Assembly: GCA_035554635.1 (NCBI GenBank)
Contig: DATMIB010000165.1
Coordinates: forward strand, 1-22,010
Reading direction: 5' to 3'
Source: RPQJ01 sp035554635
GTDB lineage: Bacteria; Pseudomonadota; Gammaproteobacteria; Steroidobacterales; Steroidobacteraceae
DNA length: 22,010 nt
Each line of letters begins with the position of its first letter. Positions within the stretch are counted from its first letter, which is position 1. Below the pieces are notes generated by a model. The model was not told the DNA's origin. It was given only the letters and a program-made list of their open reading frames with translations, and made no database searches. A program made the translations under genes and the position numbers. Positions 15,003 through 22,010 of this stretch are shown piece after piece.

Positions 15003-16789
15003 TCCGCCTGGAGGCGGTCGCGCACCGCCTGGGCGAGCGCCCCGTGCAACACGGTATTGGCCGCGCGGTCGACCGGCACTTCGATCAGGTGGCGGCCACC
15101 CCGCAGCGCATTCTGCAGCGCCTGGGCGAACTCCTGCTGCGAGCCGACGCGGACGCCTTGCCAGCCGAGACCGCTGCCGAGGGCGGCGAGGTCGAGGCCG
15201 TGCGGCACCGCAAAGAGGGGCTCGAATTCGTCACGAGGAATCGCCTGCGACACGGGCAGGTACTCGAAGATGCCGCCGCCGTCGTCGTTGCTCGCGACGA
15301 TCGTGAGGTCCTGGTCGTGCATCCGGCCCGCGAGCAGTCCACCGAGGTCGTGCAGCAGGGTCAGGTCGCCGCACCAGAGCACGGTCGGGCCGCGCCAGGC
15401 GACGGCGGCACCGAGCGCCGCGGACACCTGGCCGTCGATGCCGTTCACGCCGCGGTTGGCGAGCAGCCGCAGCGCGCTCGTGCGTGGCCCCGCGAACGAA
15501 TCGACGTCGCGCACCGCCATGCTGTTCGCGGCGTAGAGCAGGGCATTCGAGGGCAACTGCGCCCAGAGCGTGCGCGCGAGCTGTGGCGTCAGCAGGCGCG
15601 GGTCGTGCTCGAGCAGGTCCGCCACGGCCGCGCGCGCGATGCGATCGGCCTGGTGCCAGCGCGACTGCCATTCCGACGAGCGTGTCGACGGTCGCGCCGT
15701 CACTGCGGCTTCGGCGAGTGCGCAGAATCGGCGCGGGCCCATGCGCAGGCGACGCGTCGCGCGATGTTGCGGATCGCGGTAGCCGCCGGCCGGGTCGACG
15801 ACCCAGAGCTCGGCCTCCGCGTGTCGCGCGAGCCACTGGTTCAGGGCCTTGCTGGTCGGCGCCGCCCCGAAACGCACGACAACTTCGGGTCGCAGCGCTG
15901 CGGCCGTCGCTTCGTGGCGCAGCAGCAGGTCGGCGCCGCTGATCAATGCCTCGCCGGGCGCGGCACCGGCGCGCAGTCCCGACGCAGGGTCGGCCAGCAC
16001 CGGCCACCCGAGCACGTCGGCCAGGCGTTGCACGGCAACCGGCAACGACGGGTCCCAGGGGTCGGCGCCGCAGACCAGGACGCCCCGCCGTTTCGTGGCG
16101 AGTCGTGCCAGCGGGCTCGCGTCTGCGTCGTCCCAGCTCGTGTCGACCTCGACCGTGGCGCTGGCGGCGGTGACGCTCGACGGCGTGGACGACGGTGCAG
16201 TCGCCGGCAGCCCGACCGGCGGCAGTGCAGTGGGCAGCAGCGGCTCGCGAAACGGCAGGTTCAGGTGGACCGGGCCCGGCGCCGGTCCCGTCGCTTCACT
16301 CACGGCCCGTCGTGCCAGTGCACGCGCGTAGCCCGGCCCGACGTCCTCGGACGGGCACGGCGCTTCCTCGCTCCAGCGCGTGAAGCCGGCGTAGAGCAGG
16401 CGCTGCTCCATGGTTTGCGGTGCGGCCCAGGCCCGCAGTTCCGGCGGTCGGTCGGCCGTCAGCACGATCAGGGGGACCCGGGCGTGACAGGCTTCGGCGA
16501 CGGCCGGCGCGAAGTTCGCCCCGGCCGTGCCCGACGTGCAGACGAGCACCACGGGGCGGCCGTCGACCTTGGCGCGGCCGAGCGCGTGGAAGGCGGCGCT
16601 GCGTTCGTCGAGGTGGACCTGGCAATCGATGTCGCGCTCGCGGGCGATCGCGAGCGTGAGCGGGGTCGAGCGCGAACCGGGGCAGACGACCGCCGCCGCG
16701 ACACCCGCTTCGCGCAGTTCGCGGATCAGTGTCTGCGCAAACGCGAAGTTGGCGGCGCCGACGTCGCGTCCGGTCACGGGTGGTTTCAT
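14990..16789 (-). CDS. menD: SEPHCHC synthase, ThDP-dependent (MenD)
   Basis: A 599-residue thiamine-diphosphate enzyme that joins 2-oxoglutarate (with loss of CO2) to isochorismate. The N-terminal domain has CPGSRSTPL (36-44) and the conserved glutamate E62 in HLDERSAAF that activates the cofactor, then TSGTAGANFAPAV and LTADRPPELR. The C-terminal ThDP/metal motif runs from GD (474-475) in CGDLTLLHDLGGLL to N501 in VASNDDGGGIF. Slightly longer than E. coli MenD (about 556), mainly through a Ser/Thr/Pro/Ala-rich linker after LPPVGLPATAP. The ATG at 16789 shares one base with the menF stop (TGATG), so coupling is likely. Open frame upstream of this ATG is menF shadow. Confidence 0.95.
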   Translation of the reverse strand: MKPPVTGRDVGAANFAFAQTLIRELREAGVAAAVVCPGSRSTPLTLAIARERDIDCQVHLDERSAAFHALGRAKVDGRPVVLVCTSGTAGANFAPAVAEACHARVPLIVLTADRPPELRAWAAPQTMEQRLLYAGFTRWSEEAPCPSEDVGPGYARALARRAVSEATGPAPGPVHLNLPFREPLLPTALPPVGLPATAPSSTPSSVTAASATVEVDTSWDDADASPLARLATKRRGVLVCGADPWDPSLPVAVQRLADVLGWPVLADPASGLRAGAAPGEALISGADLLLRHEATAAALRPEVVVRFGAAPTSKALNQWLARHAEAELWVVDPAGGYRDPQHRATRRLRMGPRRFCALAEAAVTARPSTRSSEWQSRWHQADRIARAAVADLLEHDPRLLTPQLARTLWAQLPSNALLYAANSMAVRDVDSFAGPRTSALRLLANRGVNGIDGQVSAALGAAVAWRGPTVLWCGDLTLLHDLGGLLAGRMHDQDLTIVASNDDGGGIFEYLPVSQAIPRDEFEPLFAVPHGLDLAALGSGLGWQGVRVGSQQEFAQALQNALRGGRHLIEVPVDRAANTVLHGALAQAVRDRLQAEWRP

Positions 16790-18114
16790 CAGGGCGCTCC
16801 CCACAGCAGCGGCCCCAGCACCGCGCGCAGTTTGAGCTCGGTTTCGGTGAACTCGGCGCGCGGTTGCGAGCGGGCGACGATGCCCGCGCCGGCCCACGCG
16901 GTGGCGGTGCGTCCGCGCACCAGGGCCGAGCGCAAGGCTACATCAAACTCGCCGTCACCGTCCGCCTGCAGGTATCCCACGGGGCCCGCGAACCAGCCGC
17001 GATTGAGCCCCTCGTGCTCGGCCAGCCAACCCAGCGCGCTGTCGCAAGGCAACCCGCCGACGGCCGGCGTCGGGTGCAGTCGCCCGACCAGTTCGAGCAA
17101 CGACACCGGTGCGGTTGAGCGCCGGCGCGCACGCAGGTCGGTGCACAGGTGCATCACGGTTCGCGTGTGCAGCAGCCGGGGTTCGGGGTCGAACTCGACG
17201 TCGTCGCAGCACTCGGCCAGCGCCTTGCGCAGGTGCTGGACCACGAACCCGTGCTCCTGGCCGTTCTTGCGGCTGTCGCGCAAGGCCTCGCCGAGCGCCC
17301 TGTCGGCCGATGCCGAGGCGCCGCGCGGCGCCGTGCCCGCGAGCGCCACCGTCTCGACCGCCTGGCCTGTCACGCGCACGAGCCGCTCCGGGCTCGCACC
17401 GAGGAATACGGCGTCACCGGCGCCGACCGCGAACAGCGTGCAGGTCGGGAACCGCTCGCGCAGCGCGACCAGCCAGGAGACTGGGTCGATCGAGGCGCCG
17501 GCCTCGACGTGGACTTCGCGCGCGACCACGACCTTGTCGAAATTCCCCGTGCGGATGGCCTCGATCGCGCGCTCGACGCGTCCGACGTACGCGTCGGCGC
17601 CGCCGTTGCCGATCTCGGCCAGGCCGCGTACGGGCTGCCCGAGAGTGAGCGGACGCGGGTGCAGCGTCGCCCAGCGGCTCTCGAGGCATGCGTCGCGCAC
17701 GTACTGCCCGCCATCGGACCAGTACATGAGTTCCGGCAGCCGCAGTTCGCCGTTTGGAAAACCGGTCCAGACACCGGCGCCGGCGCCTCCCGGGGCGAAC
17801 GCGAAGCCGCCGACCAGGTGCGCGAGACGCGGCCCGGCGCCTTCCCACTTCAATCCGGAGAAGACCTGGCCGGCAATGACGTTTGCGTCACTGAACCGCG
17901 CGGGGCCGGCCACGGTGACACGCGCCGCACAGCCGATGCCGACGCGGAAGCGCTTTGCCGCGGGCTGTTCCCAATAGAAACGCGGCGCCCCCCCGGCGGC
18001 GGCGAACACCGCCAGGGGATCGAGCGGCGCACAGGCCTCCGAGCGGAACGTCCGCGCCGGGGAGCTCACGCGAGGCTCGGGTCGTGTCTGCAGATAGGGC
18101 GAGGCGGTTTGCAC
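16789..18114 (-). CDS. menF: Isochorismate synthase (MenF)
   Basis: A chorismate-utilising MST-family enzyme that converts chorismate to isochorismate, the first committed step to menaquinone. Family segments are DPLAVFAAAGGAPRFYWEQ near the N-terminus, NFDKVVVAREVHVEAG (catalytic lysine), LFAVGAGDAVFLGASPERLV, ALAGTAPRG, LLHTRTVMHL, ELVGRLHPTPAVGG and WFAGPVGYLQADGDGEFDVALRSALV, with a C-terminal ETELKLRAVLG. The frame is open to 18282, but the first part overlaps the end of the upstream regulator and does not resemble the family. Candidate starts are GTG at 18114 (441 residues, used here) and GTG at 18069 (426 residues). Chosen as MenF rather than a siderophore isochorismate synthase because it heads the complete men operon. 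Confidence 0.88.
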   Translation of the reverse strand: MQTASPYLQTRPEPRVSSPARTFRSEACAPLDPLAVFAAAGGAPRFYWEQPAAKRFRVGIGCAARVTVAGPARFSDANVIAGQVFSGLKWEGAGPRLAHLVGGFAFAPGGAGAGVWTGFPNGELRLPELMYWSDGGQYVRDACLESRWATLHPRPLTLGQPVRGLAEIGNGGADAYVGRVERAIEAIRTGNFDKVVVAREVHVEAGASIDPVSWLVALRERFPTCTLFAVGAGDAVFLGASPERLVRVTGQAVETVALAGTAPRGASASADRALGEALRDSRKNGQEHGFVVQHLRKALAECCDDVEFDPEPRLLHTRTVMHLCTDLRARRRSTAPVSLLELVGRLHPTPAVGGLPCDSALGWLAEHEGLNRGWFAGPVGYLQADGDGEFDVALRSALVRGRTATAWAGAGIVARSQPRAEFTETELKLRAVLGPLLWGAP

Positions 18115-18175
18115 GCGGGCTCGGGGGCGACACCTGATCGATACACTTGCAACAGTCCGGCAGACACGGCGCTCG

Positions 18176-18206
18176 ATGCTACCGTCCTGCGCCGCCGCAG
18201 CGTCAA
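18176..18206 (-). promoter_or_regulatory. Possible sigma-70 promoter of the men operon
   Basis: On the minus strand, TTGACG (18206-18201) and TAGCAT (18181-18176) are separated by 19 bases, somewhat longer than ideal. They lie between the end of the upstream regulator gene and the menF start, giving a leader of roughly 55 bases to the GTG at 18114. Weak but plausibly positioned; readthrough from the regulator gene is the alternative. Confidence 0.35.
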
Positions 18207-18278
18207 GTCTGGACCTTCCCTCGCGGGACGAGGGCGGCGGCGATTTTACGACGGCCCCCGGCCACGGCGGCGCAGGCG

Positions 18279-18653
18279 TCACCGTTTCGGCGCGGAGCGG
18301 CCGGTCCCTTCTCGCGCCGGTGAATCCGAACAGTAGATTTCCTGCAGCAGCGCCATGACCCGGGTCACCGGGCCGGTGGGCAGCGAATACCGTATCGACT
18401 GCGCTTCGCGGCTGGTTTCGACGACGCCTTCCTCGCGCAGGATGGCCAGGTGCTGCGACAGCGCCGACTGGCTCAGGTCGACCCGCTCGTTCAGCTCGCC
18501 CACCGTGAGCGGACGTTCGAGCAGGTTGCAGACGATCAGCAGGCGCTGCTCGTTGCCGAGCGTCTTGAGCAGCCGGGCTGCATCCGACGCGTGCGCGTGC
18601 ATCTCCGCGAGGCGGGACAGGTCGGGCGCTGCCGCGGACGGGCGTCGTGCCAT
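18279..18653 (-). CDS. ArsR-family regulator with BigR/SqrR/YgaV-type cysteine pair
   Basis: A 124-residue winged-helix repressor. The core is AARLLKTLGNEQRLLIVCNL, VGELNERVDLSQSALSQHLAILREEGVV (recognition helix about 59-72) and SREAQSIRYSL. There is no metal-site cysteine pair of the ArsR CVC type. It has cysteines at C42 (LLIVCNLL) and C108 (LLQEIYC), the arrangement of the BigR, SqrR and YgaV persulfide/redox sensors, where the two cysteines form a disulfide or polysulfide link and release DNA. E. coli YgaV has the matching ILCML and NVYC contexts, and is next to ygaP, which carries a DUF2892 part like the divergent neighbour here. Probably represses its own and the divergent promoter. 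menF follows about 165 bp downstream on the same strand. Confidence 0.88.
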   Translation of the reverse strand: MARRPSAAAPDLSRLAEMHAHASDAARLLKTLGNEQRLLIVCNLLERPLTVGELNERVDLSQSALSQHLAILREEGVVETSREAQSIRYSLPTGPVTRVMALLQEIYCSDSPAREGTGRSAPKR

Positions 18654-18696
18654 GGTGCGTCGGTGGGTTGCGGGGCGGGCCTGCAGTGTAACAGGG

Positions 18697-18740
18697 TTGA
18701 CTACATTAGCTAATACTAATACAGTGATCGCTAATTAGTG
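18697..18740. promoter_or_regulatory. Divergent promoter with ATTAG/CTAAT operator palindromes
   Basis: The intergenic region holds a perfect palindrome ATTAGCTAAT (18705-18714), a further CTAAT (18716-18720) and a second palindrome CTAATTAG (18731-18738). The region stands out as AT-rich against its GC-rich surroundings. A plus-strand promoter can be drawn with TTGACT (18697-18702) and TACAGT (18720-18725) at 17-base spacing, so the palindromes would cover it. This is the expected place for the adjacent BigR-like repressor to bind and control both directions. Confidence 0.6.
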
Positions 18741-18773
18741 AATCCCCGGCTCGAACCTTCGGAGCGTTCCCCC

Positions 18774-18974
18774 ATGAGCATCGATCGCGCCGTCATGGCG
18801 TTTGCCGGCACCGTCATCCTCGTGAGCCTGCTGCTCGGCCTCTACGTGAGCCCGCACTGGCACTGGCTCACGGCGTTCGTCGGCGCCAACCTGCTGCAGG
18901 CCTCGTTCACGCGCTTCTGTCCGCTCGCCCTCGTCCTGCGCAAGCTCGGCGTCCCGCCGGGCGCTGCGTTCTGA
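18774..18974 (+). CDS. DUF2892 (YgaP-type) small inner-membrane protein
   Basis: A 66-residue protein with two hydrophobic helices (about 6-24 and 29-46) and the family signature NLLQASFTRFCPLALVLRKLG near its C-terminus. This matches the DUF2892/YgaP membrane domain, which in E. coli YgaP is fused to a rhodanese and in other bacteria stands alone in sulfur-responsive operons. The conserved cysteine in FCP is kept. The frame is open from 18738, but that part overlaps the operator; the ATG at 18774 has GGAG nine bases upstream and begins the family-typical MSIDRAV. First gene of the efflux operon, 20 bp before the adaptor gene. Molecular function is not established. Confidence 0.85.
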   Translation: MSIDRAVMAFAGTVILVSLLLGLYVSPHWHWLTAFVGANLLQASFTRFCPLALVLRKLGVPPGAAF

Positions 18975-18994
18975 ACGACGCCCGACCCGACGTC

Positions 18995-20077
18995 ATGTTC
19001 AAAGCGCCGATCTCGCGCAGGTTCGTCCTGCTCGCCCTGTGGACCCTCATCGCCACCGGCTGTGCCGGTGACGAGCGGTCCGCCGCCACGCCCGCCGCGT
19101 CGCGCGGCCTCGAGACCGTCGAAGCCGGTGCGGAATCGACCGCGGCGACGACCCTGCTCGACGGTGTCGTCGAGGCCGTCCGACAGGCGACCCTCTCCGC
19201 CCAGACGGCGGGGCGTGTCGGCGAGGTCCATGTCGAGGTGGGCGACACGGTCGCCCGCGGCCAGCTGCTGCTGCGACTGCGTGCGGAAGAGCAGGTGGCC
19301 GGGCTCGGCGAGGCGCGGGCGGCGCTGGCCGCGGCTGCCGCGCGCGACGCCCAGGCTCGCGCGCAGCACGACCGCATCCGCGACATGTACGAGCGCAAGG
19401 TCGTGGCACGCGCGACGTACGACGAAGCACTCGCCGCCCGCGATGCGGCTGCGGCGGACCACGCGGCCGCAAAGGCCGCGCTCGTCGCGGCGCGCGAAGG
19501 GGTCGGCTACACCGAGGTGCGGGCCCCGTACGACGGTGTCGTGACCGAGAGACGCGTGCATGCGGGAGAGGCCGTCGCGCCCGGCAGCCCGCTCGTGAGC
19601 GTGGCCGCGCTCGACGCGACGCGAGTCGTGGTCGACGTGCCGCAGAGCCTCGCCGCGGCGGTCCGCGCGAATCCGTCGGCCACCGTCCACGCGGGCGCTC
19701 GCGAGATTCATGCGACGAAGATCACGCTGTACCCGTCGGCCCAGCCGCAATCGGGCACGTTCCGCGCGCGCATCGACCTTCCGCCCGACGCGATCCCGCT
19801 CGCGCCGGGCACGTACGCGAAAGTCGCGATCGCCGGCGGCGATGCCCGCCGCCTGCTCGTGCCGCGGGCGGCCGTCGTCGAGCGCAGTGAACTGCGGGCT
19901 GTCTATGTCGTGGGCGACGAGGGGCGTGTCGCGTTCCGGCAGGTGCGCCTCGGCCGCGCCGTGGGCGACCACGTCGAAGTGATCGCGGGCGTGGCGCGCG
20001 GCGAGCGCGTCGCCACCGACCCCACTGCCGCGGCCTTGGCCGCGCATGCCTCGCAGCGGGCCGTCGGCCATGAATGA
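18995..20077 (+). CDS. RND efflux periplasmic adaptor lipoprotein (membrane fusion protein)
   Basis: A 360-residue membrane fusion protein that would link an RND pump to an outer-membrane channel. The signal ends in a lipobox ATGC with C23, so it is lipid-anchored in the periplasm. It contains a biotinyl-lipoyl half (LSAQTAGRVGEVHVEVGDTVARGQ), an alpha-helical hairpin (about 95-165, alanine/arginine-rich), the second half-motif YTEVRAPYDGVVTERRVHAGEAV, then beta-barrel and membrane-proximal domains (PGTYAKVAIAGGD, LLVPRAAVVERSELRAVYVV). Its stop overlaps the permease start by eight bases. No outer-membrane channel gene is seen in the window. Confidence 0.92.
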   Translation: MFKAPISRRFVLLALWTLIATGCAGDERSAATPAASRGLETVEAGAESTAATTLLDGVVEAVRQATLSAQTAGRVGEVHVEVGDTVARGQLLLRLRAEEQVAGLGEARAALAAAAARDAQARAQHDRIRDMYERKVVARATYDEALAARDAAAADHAAAKAALVAAREGVGYTEVRAPYDGVVTERRVHAGEAVAPGSPLVSVAALDATRVVVDVPQSLAAAVRANPSATVHAGAREIHATKITLYPSAQPQSGTFRARIDLPPDAIPLAPGTYAKVAIAGGDARRLLVPRAAVVERSELRAVYVVGDEGRVAFRQVRLGRAVGDHVEVIAGVARGERVATDPTAAALAAHASQRAVGHE

Positions 20078-22010
20078 GCGTCTCGGCCTCAGCGGTCGCG
20101 TGGCCCGGTCGTTCCTCGGCAGCCGGCTGACGCCACTGCTCGGCGTTGCGGCGCTGCTGCTCGGGCTCTTTGCGGTGCTCGTCACGCCGCGCGAGGAAGA
20201 GCCGCAGATCAACGTCACCATGGCCAACGTCATCGTGCCGTTTGCCGGTGCGAGCGCAAAGCAGGTCGAGAGCCTCGTCGCGACGCCGATGGAAAAGGTG
20301 CTCGCCGAAATCGCCGGCGTGAAGCACATCTACTCCGTGTCGAAGCCCGGTGTCGCGGTGCTCACCGTGCAGTTCGAGGTCGGCCAGGAGCGCACCGCGG
20401 CGATCGTGCGGCTCTGGAACGCGATCCAGTCGAACCAGGACTGGCGCCCGCCGGGCACCGGCATCGGCCAGCCGCTCGTGAAGCCCATGGGCATCGACGA
20501 CGTGCCGATCCTGAGCCTGACGCTCTGGACGCGCGACCTGACCCGGGGCGCCCACGAGCTGAAGCAGGTGGCGCACGCGCTCGAGCCGGAGGTCAAGCGC
20601 GTGCCCGGCACGCGCAACGTGCACACGATCGGCGGCCCTGACGAGACGGTGCACGTCACGCTGGACGCGCAGCGGCTCGCAGGCCACGGCCTCACCGTCG
20701 CCGATCTCGCGGGCGCGCTGCAGGCCGCCAACGTCGTGCGTCACGCCGGCACGCTGGACACGCCGGAGGGCTCGCTGCCGTTGCAGGCGGGCGAATTCCT
20801 CGCCGCGCGCGAGGACGTCGCGCAACTGATCGTCGGCATGCGGGACGGCCACCCCGTGTACCTGGAGGACGTCGCGAGCGTCGAGTCGGGCCCCGACCAG
20901 CCCGAGCAGTACGTCACCTTCGGCACCGGGCCGGCGGCCGGCACCAAGGGGGTCGACTTCGCGGGAAGCTCGCCTGCGGTGACGCTCACCGTGTCGAAAA
21001 AGCCCGGCGAGAACGCGATCGACGTGGCCGACGCCGTGCTCGCGCGAGTGCAGGACTTGCGTGGCACCTACGTGCCCGACGGCGTCGAGATGACGGTCAC
21101 ACGCAATTACGGCGAGACTGCCAACGACAAGGCGGTCAAGCTGATCCAGAAGCTGCTGTTCGCGACGACCGCGGTCGTGCTGCTGGTGTGGCTCACGGTC
21201 GGCTGGCGCGAGGCGACGGTCGTCGGCGCCGCCGTCGTCGTCACGCTGGCCGCGACGCTGTTCGCGTCCTGGGCGTACGGCTTCACGATCAACCGTGTTT
21301 CGCTGTTCGCGCTGATCTTCGCGATCGGCATCCTCGTGGACGACGCGATCGTCGTCGTCGAGAACATCCACCGCCACCTGGCGCTGCACCCCGGCGAGCC
21401 GCTCGGCGAGCTGATCCCGCGCGCCGTCGACGAAGTCGGCGGCCCGACGATCCTCGCCACGTTCACCGTGATCGCGGCGCTGCTGCCGATGGCCTTCGTC
21501 AGCGGGTTGATGGGCCCGTACATGAGTCCGATCCCGATCAACGCCTCGATGGGCATGCTGATCTCGCTGGCGGTCGCGCTCACGTTCACGCCGTGGTTGT
21601 CACGGCAACTGCTCGGGGTCGAGCGGCCGGCACACGCGACGGGCGACGGGACGGCCGCCGAAGGCAAGCTGCTGCGCTCCTTCGAGCGGCTGATGTCGCC
21701 GTTCCTGCGAGGTAGTGCCTCGCGCGGGCGCAGGCACCGGCTCTACCTCGGCACGCTCGCCGCCATTGCCGCGGCGGTGTCGCTGGTCGTGCTGCAGTGG
21801 GTCGTCCTCAAGATGCTGCCGTTCGACAACAAGTCGGAGTTCCAGGTCGTGCTCGACATGCCCGAGGGCACGCCGCTAGAGGAGACCGCCCGCGTGCTCG
21901 ACGAGCTGGCGGCAGAGGTGGCCCGCCGACCCGAGGTGACCGATTACCAGGTGTATGCGGGCATTGCCGCACCCATCAACTTCAACGGGCTCGTGCGCCA
22001 GTACTACCTG
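20070..22010 (+). CDS. RND-family efflux permease (3' end beyond window)
   Basis: The first 647 codons of an inner-membrane proton-driven RND pump; the frame is still open at the right edge, where a full protein would have about 1000-1100 residues. It starts MNERLGLSGRVARSFLG, with transmembrane helix 1 at about 23-40. The periplasmic porter loop begins VTPREEEPQINVTMANV. Helices 2-6 include LIFAIGILVDDAIVVVEN with D424-D425, the counterparts of the proton-relay aspartates D407-D408 of AcrB. The second porter loop begins at about residue 585 (KMLPFDNKSEFQVVLDMPEG). The ATG at 20070 overlaps the adaptor stop; a nearby ATG at 20074 is out of frame. An HAE-type drug or small-molecule pump is more likely than a heavy-metal type, but the substrate is unknown. 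Confidence 0.92.
   Translation, partial: MNERLGLSGRVARSFLGSRLTPLLGVAALLLGLFAVLVTPREEEPQINVTMANVIVPFAGASAKQVESLVATPMEKVLAEIAGVKHIYSVSKPGVAVLTVQFEVGQERTAAIVRLWNAIQSNQDWRPPGTGIGQPLVKPMGIDDVPILSLTLWTRDLTRGAHELKQVAHALEPEVKRVPGTRNVHTIGGPDETVHVTLDAQRLAGHGLTVADLAGALQAANVVRHAGTLDTPEGSLPLQAGEFLAAREDVAQLIVGMRDGHPVYLEDVASVESGPDQPEQYVTFGTGPAAGTKGVDFAGSSPAVTLTVSKKPGENAIDVADAVLARVQDLRGTYVPDGVEMTVTRNYGETANDKAVKLIQKLLFATTAVVLLVWLTVGWREATVVGAAVVVTLAATLFASWAYGFTINRVSLFALIFAIGILVDDAIVVVENIHRHLALHPGEPLGELIPRAVDEVGGPTILATFTVIAALLPMAFVSGLMGPYMSPIPINASMGMLISLAVALTFTPWLSRQLLGVERPAHATGDGTAAEGKLLRSFERLMSPFLRGSASRGRRHRLYLGTLAAIAAAVSLVVLQWVVLKMLPFDNKSEFQVVLDMPEGTPLEETARVLDELAAEVARRPEVTDYQVYAGIAAPINFNGLVRQYYL

Noticed and set aside
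15044..17977. 977-codon plus-strand open frame
   Set aside because: It lies fully antisense to menD and menF, which have complete catalytic motifs. Its Arg/Gly/Ala/Val-rich composition is typical of shadow frames in GC-rich DNA.
1..22010. CRISPR array, insertion sequence, phage or integrase genes, tRNA or rRNA
   Set aside because: No regularly spaced repeats, transposase or integrase motifs, or tRNA-like cloverleaf sequences were seen on reading both strands.

Overview
The window is about 22 kb of GC-rich, densely coding bacterial chromosome. Its content points to a Gram-negative pseudomonadote, most likely a gammaproteobacterium: an outer-membrane porin with a C-terminal aromatic residue, an RND efflux system with a lipoprotein adaptor, a GlyGly-CTERM-like protein tail, and a men locus in an order close to that of enterobacteria. 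The order or genus cannot be settled from the sequence. No insertion sequence, phage gene, tRNA, rRNA or CRISPR array was seen.

Layout. Bases 1-427 hold no convincing gene but contain a strong plus-strand intrinsic terminator (331-366). On the minus strand follow a Tat-exported PhoX/DUF839-family lipoprotein (428-1711) and a large secreted 'choice-of-anchor B' protein with a Calx-beta domain and a GlyGly-CTERM-like tail (1990-4110). A LysR regulator (4344-5231, minus) is divergent from a zinc alcohol dehydrogenase (5365-6420), which is followed 24 bp later by a Tat-exported alpha/beta hydrolase with a cysteine in the nucleophile position (6445-7542). A roughly 500-bp gene-free stretch with several small repeats leads to a porin (8049-9245). 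A large hairpin then separates the porin from the convergent minus-strand block.

The core of the window is a menaquinone biosynthesis operon on the minus strand, read from about 18.1 kb down to 9.8 kb: menF-menD-menH-menB-menA-menC-menE. Every junction overlaps by 1 to 13 bases. Together these genes take chorismate through isochorismate, SEPHCHC, SHCHC, OSB, OSB-CoA and DHNA-CoA, and MenA then prenylates DHNA. The thioesterase step and the final methyltransferase are not in the window. The order equals enterobacterial menFDHBCE with menA inserted between menB and menC. A single-domain molybdate-binding Mop protein lies just downstream.

Upstream of menF on the same strand is an ArsR-family regulator with two cysteines (C42, C108) placed as in the BigR/SqrR/YgaV persulfide sensors. 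It is divergent from a small DUF2892 membrane protein, an RND periplasmic adaptor lipoprotein and an RND permease that runs off the right edge. AT-rich ATTAG/CTAAT palindromes in the divergent intergenic region are the probable operators. The suggestive idea in this window is that a reactive-sulfur sensor sits between an efflux operon and a complete menaquinone operon, so it may influence both.
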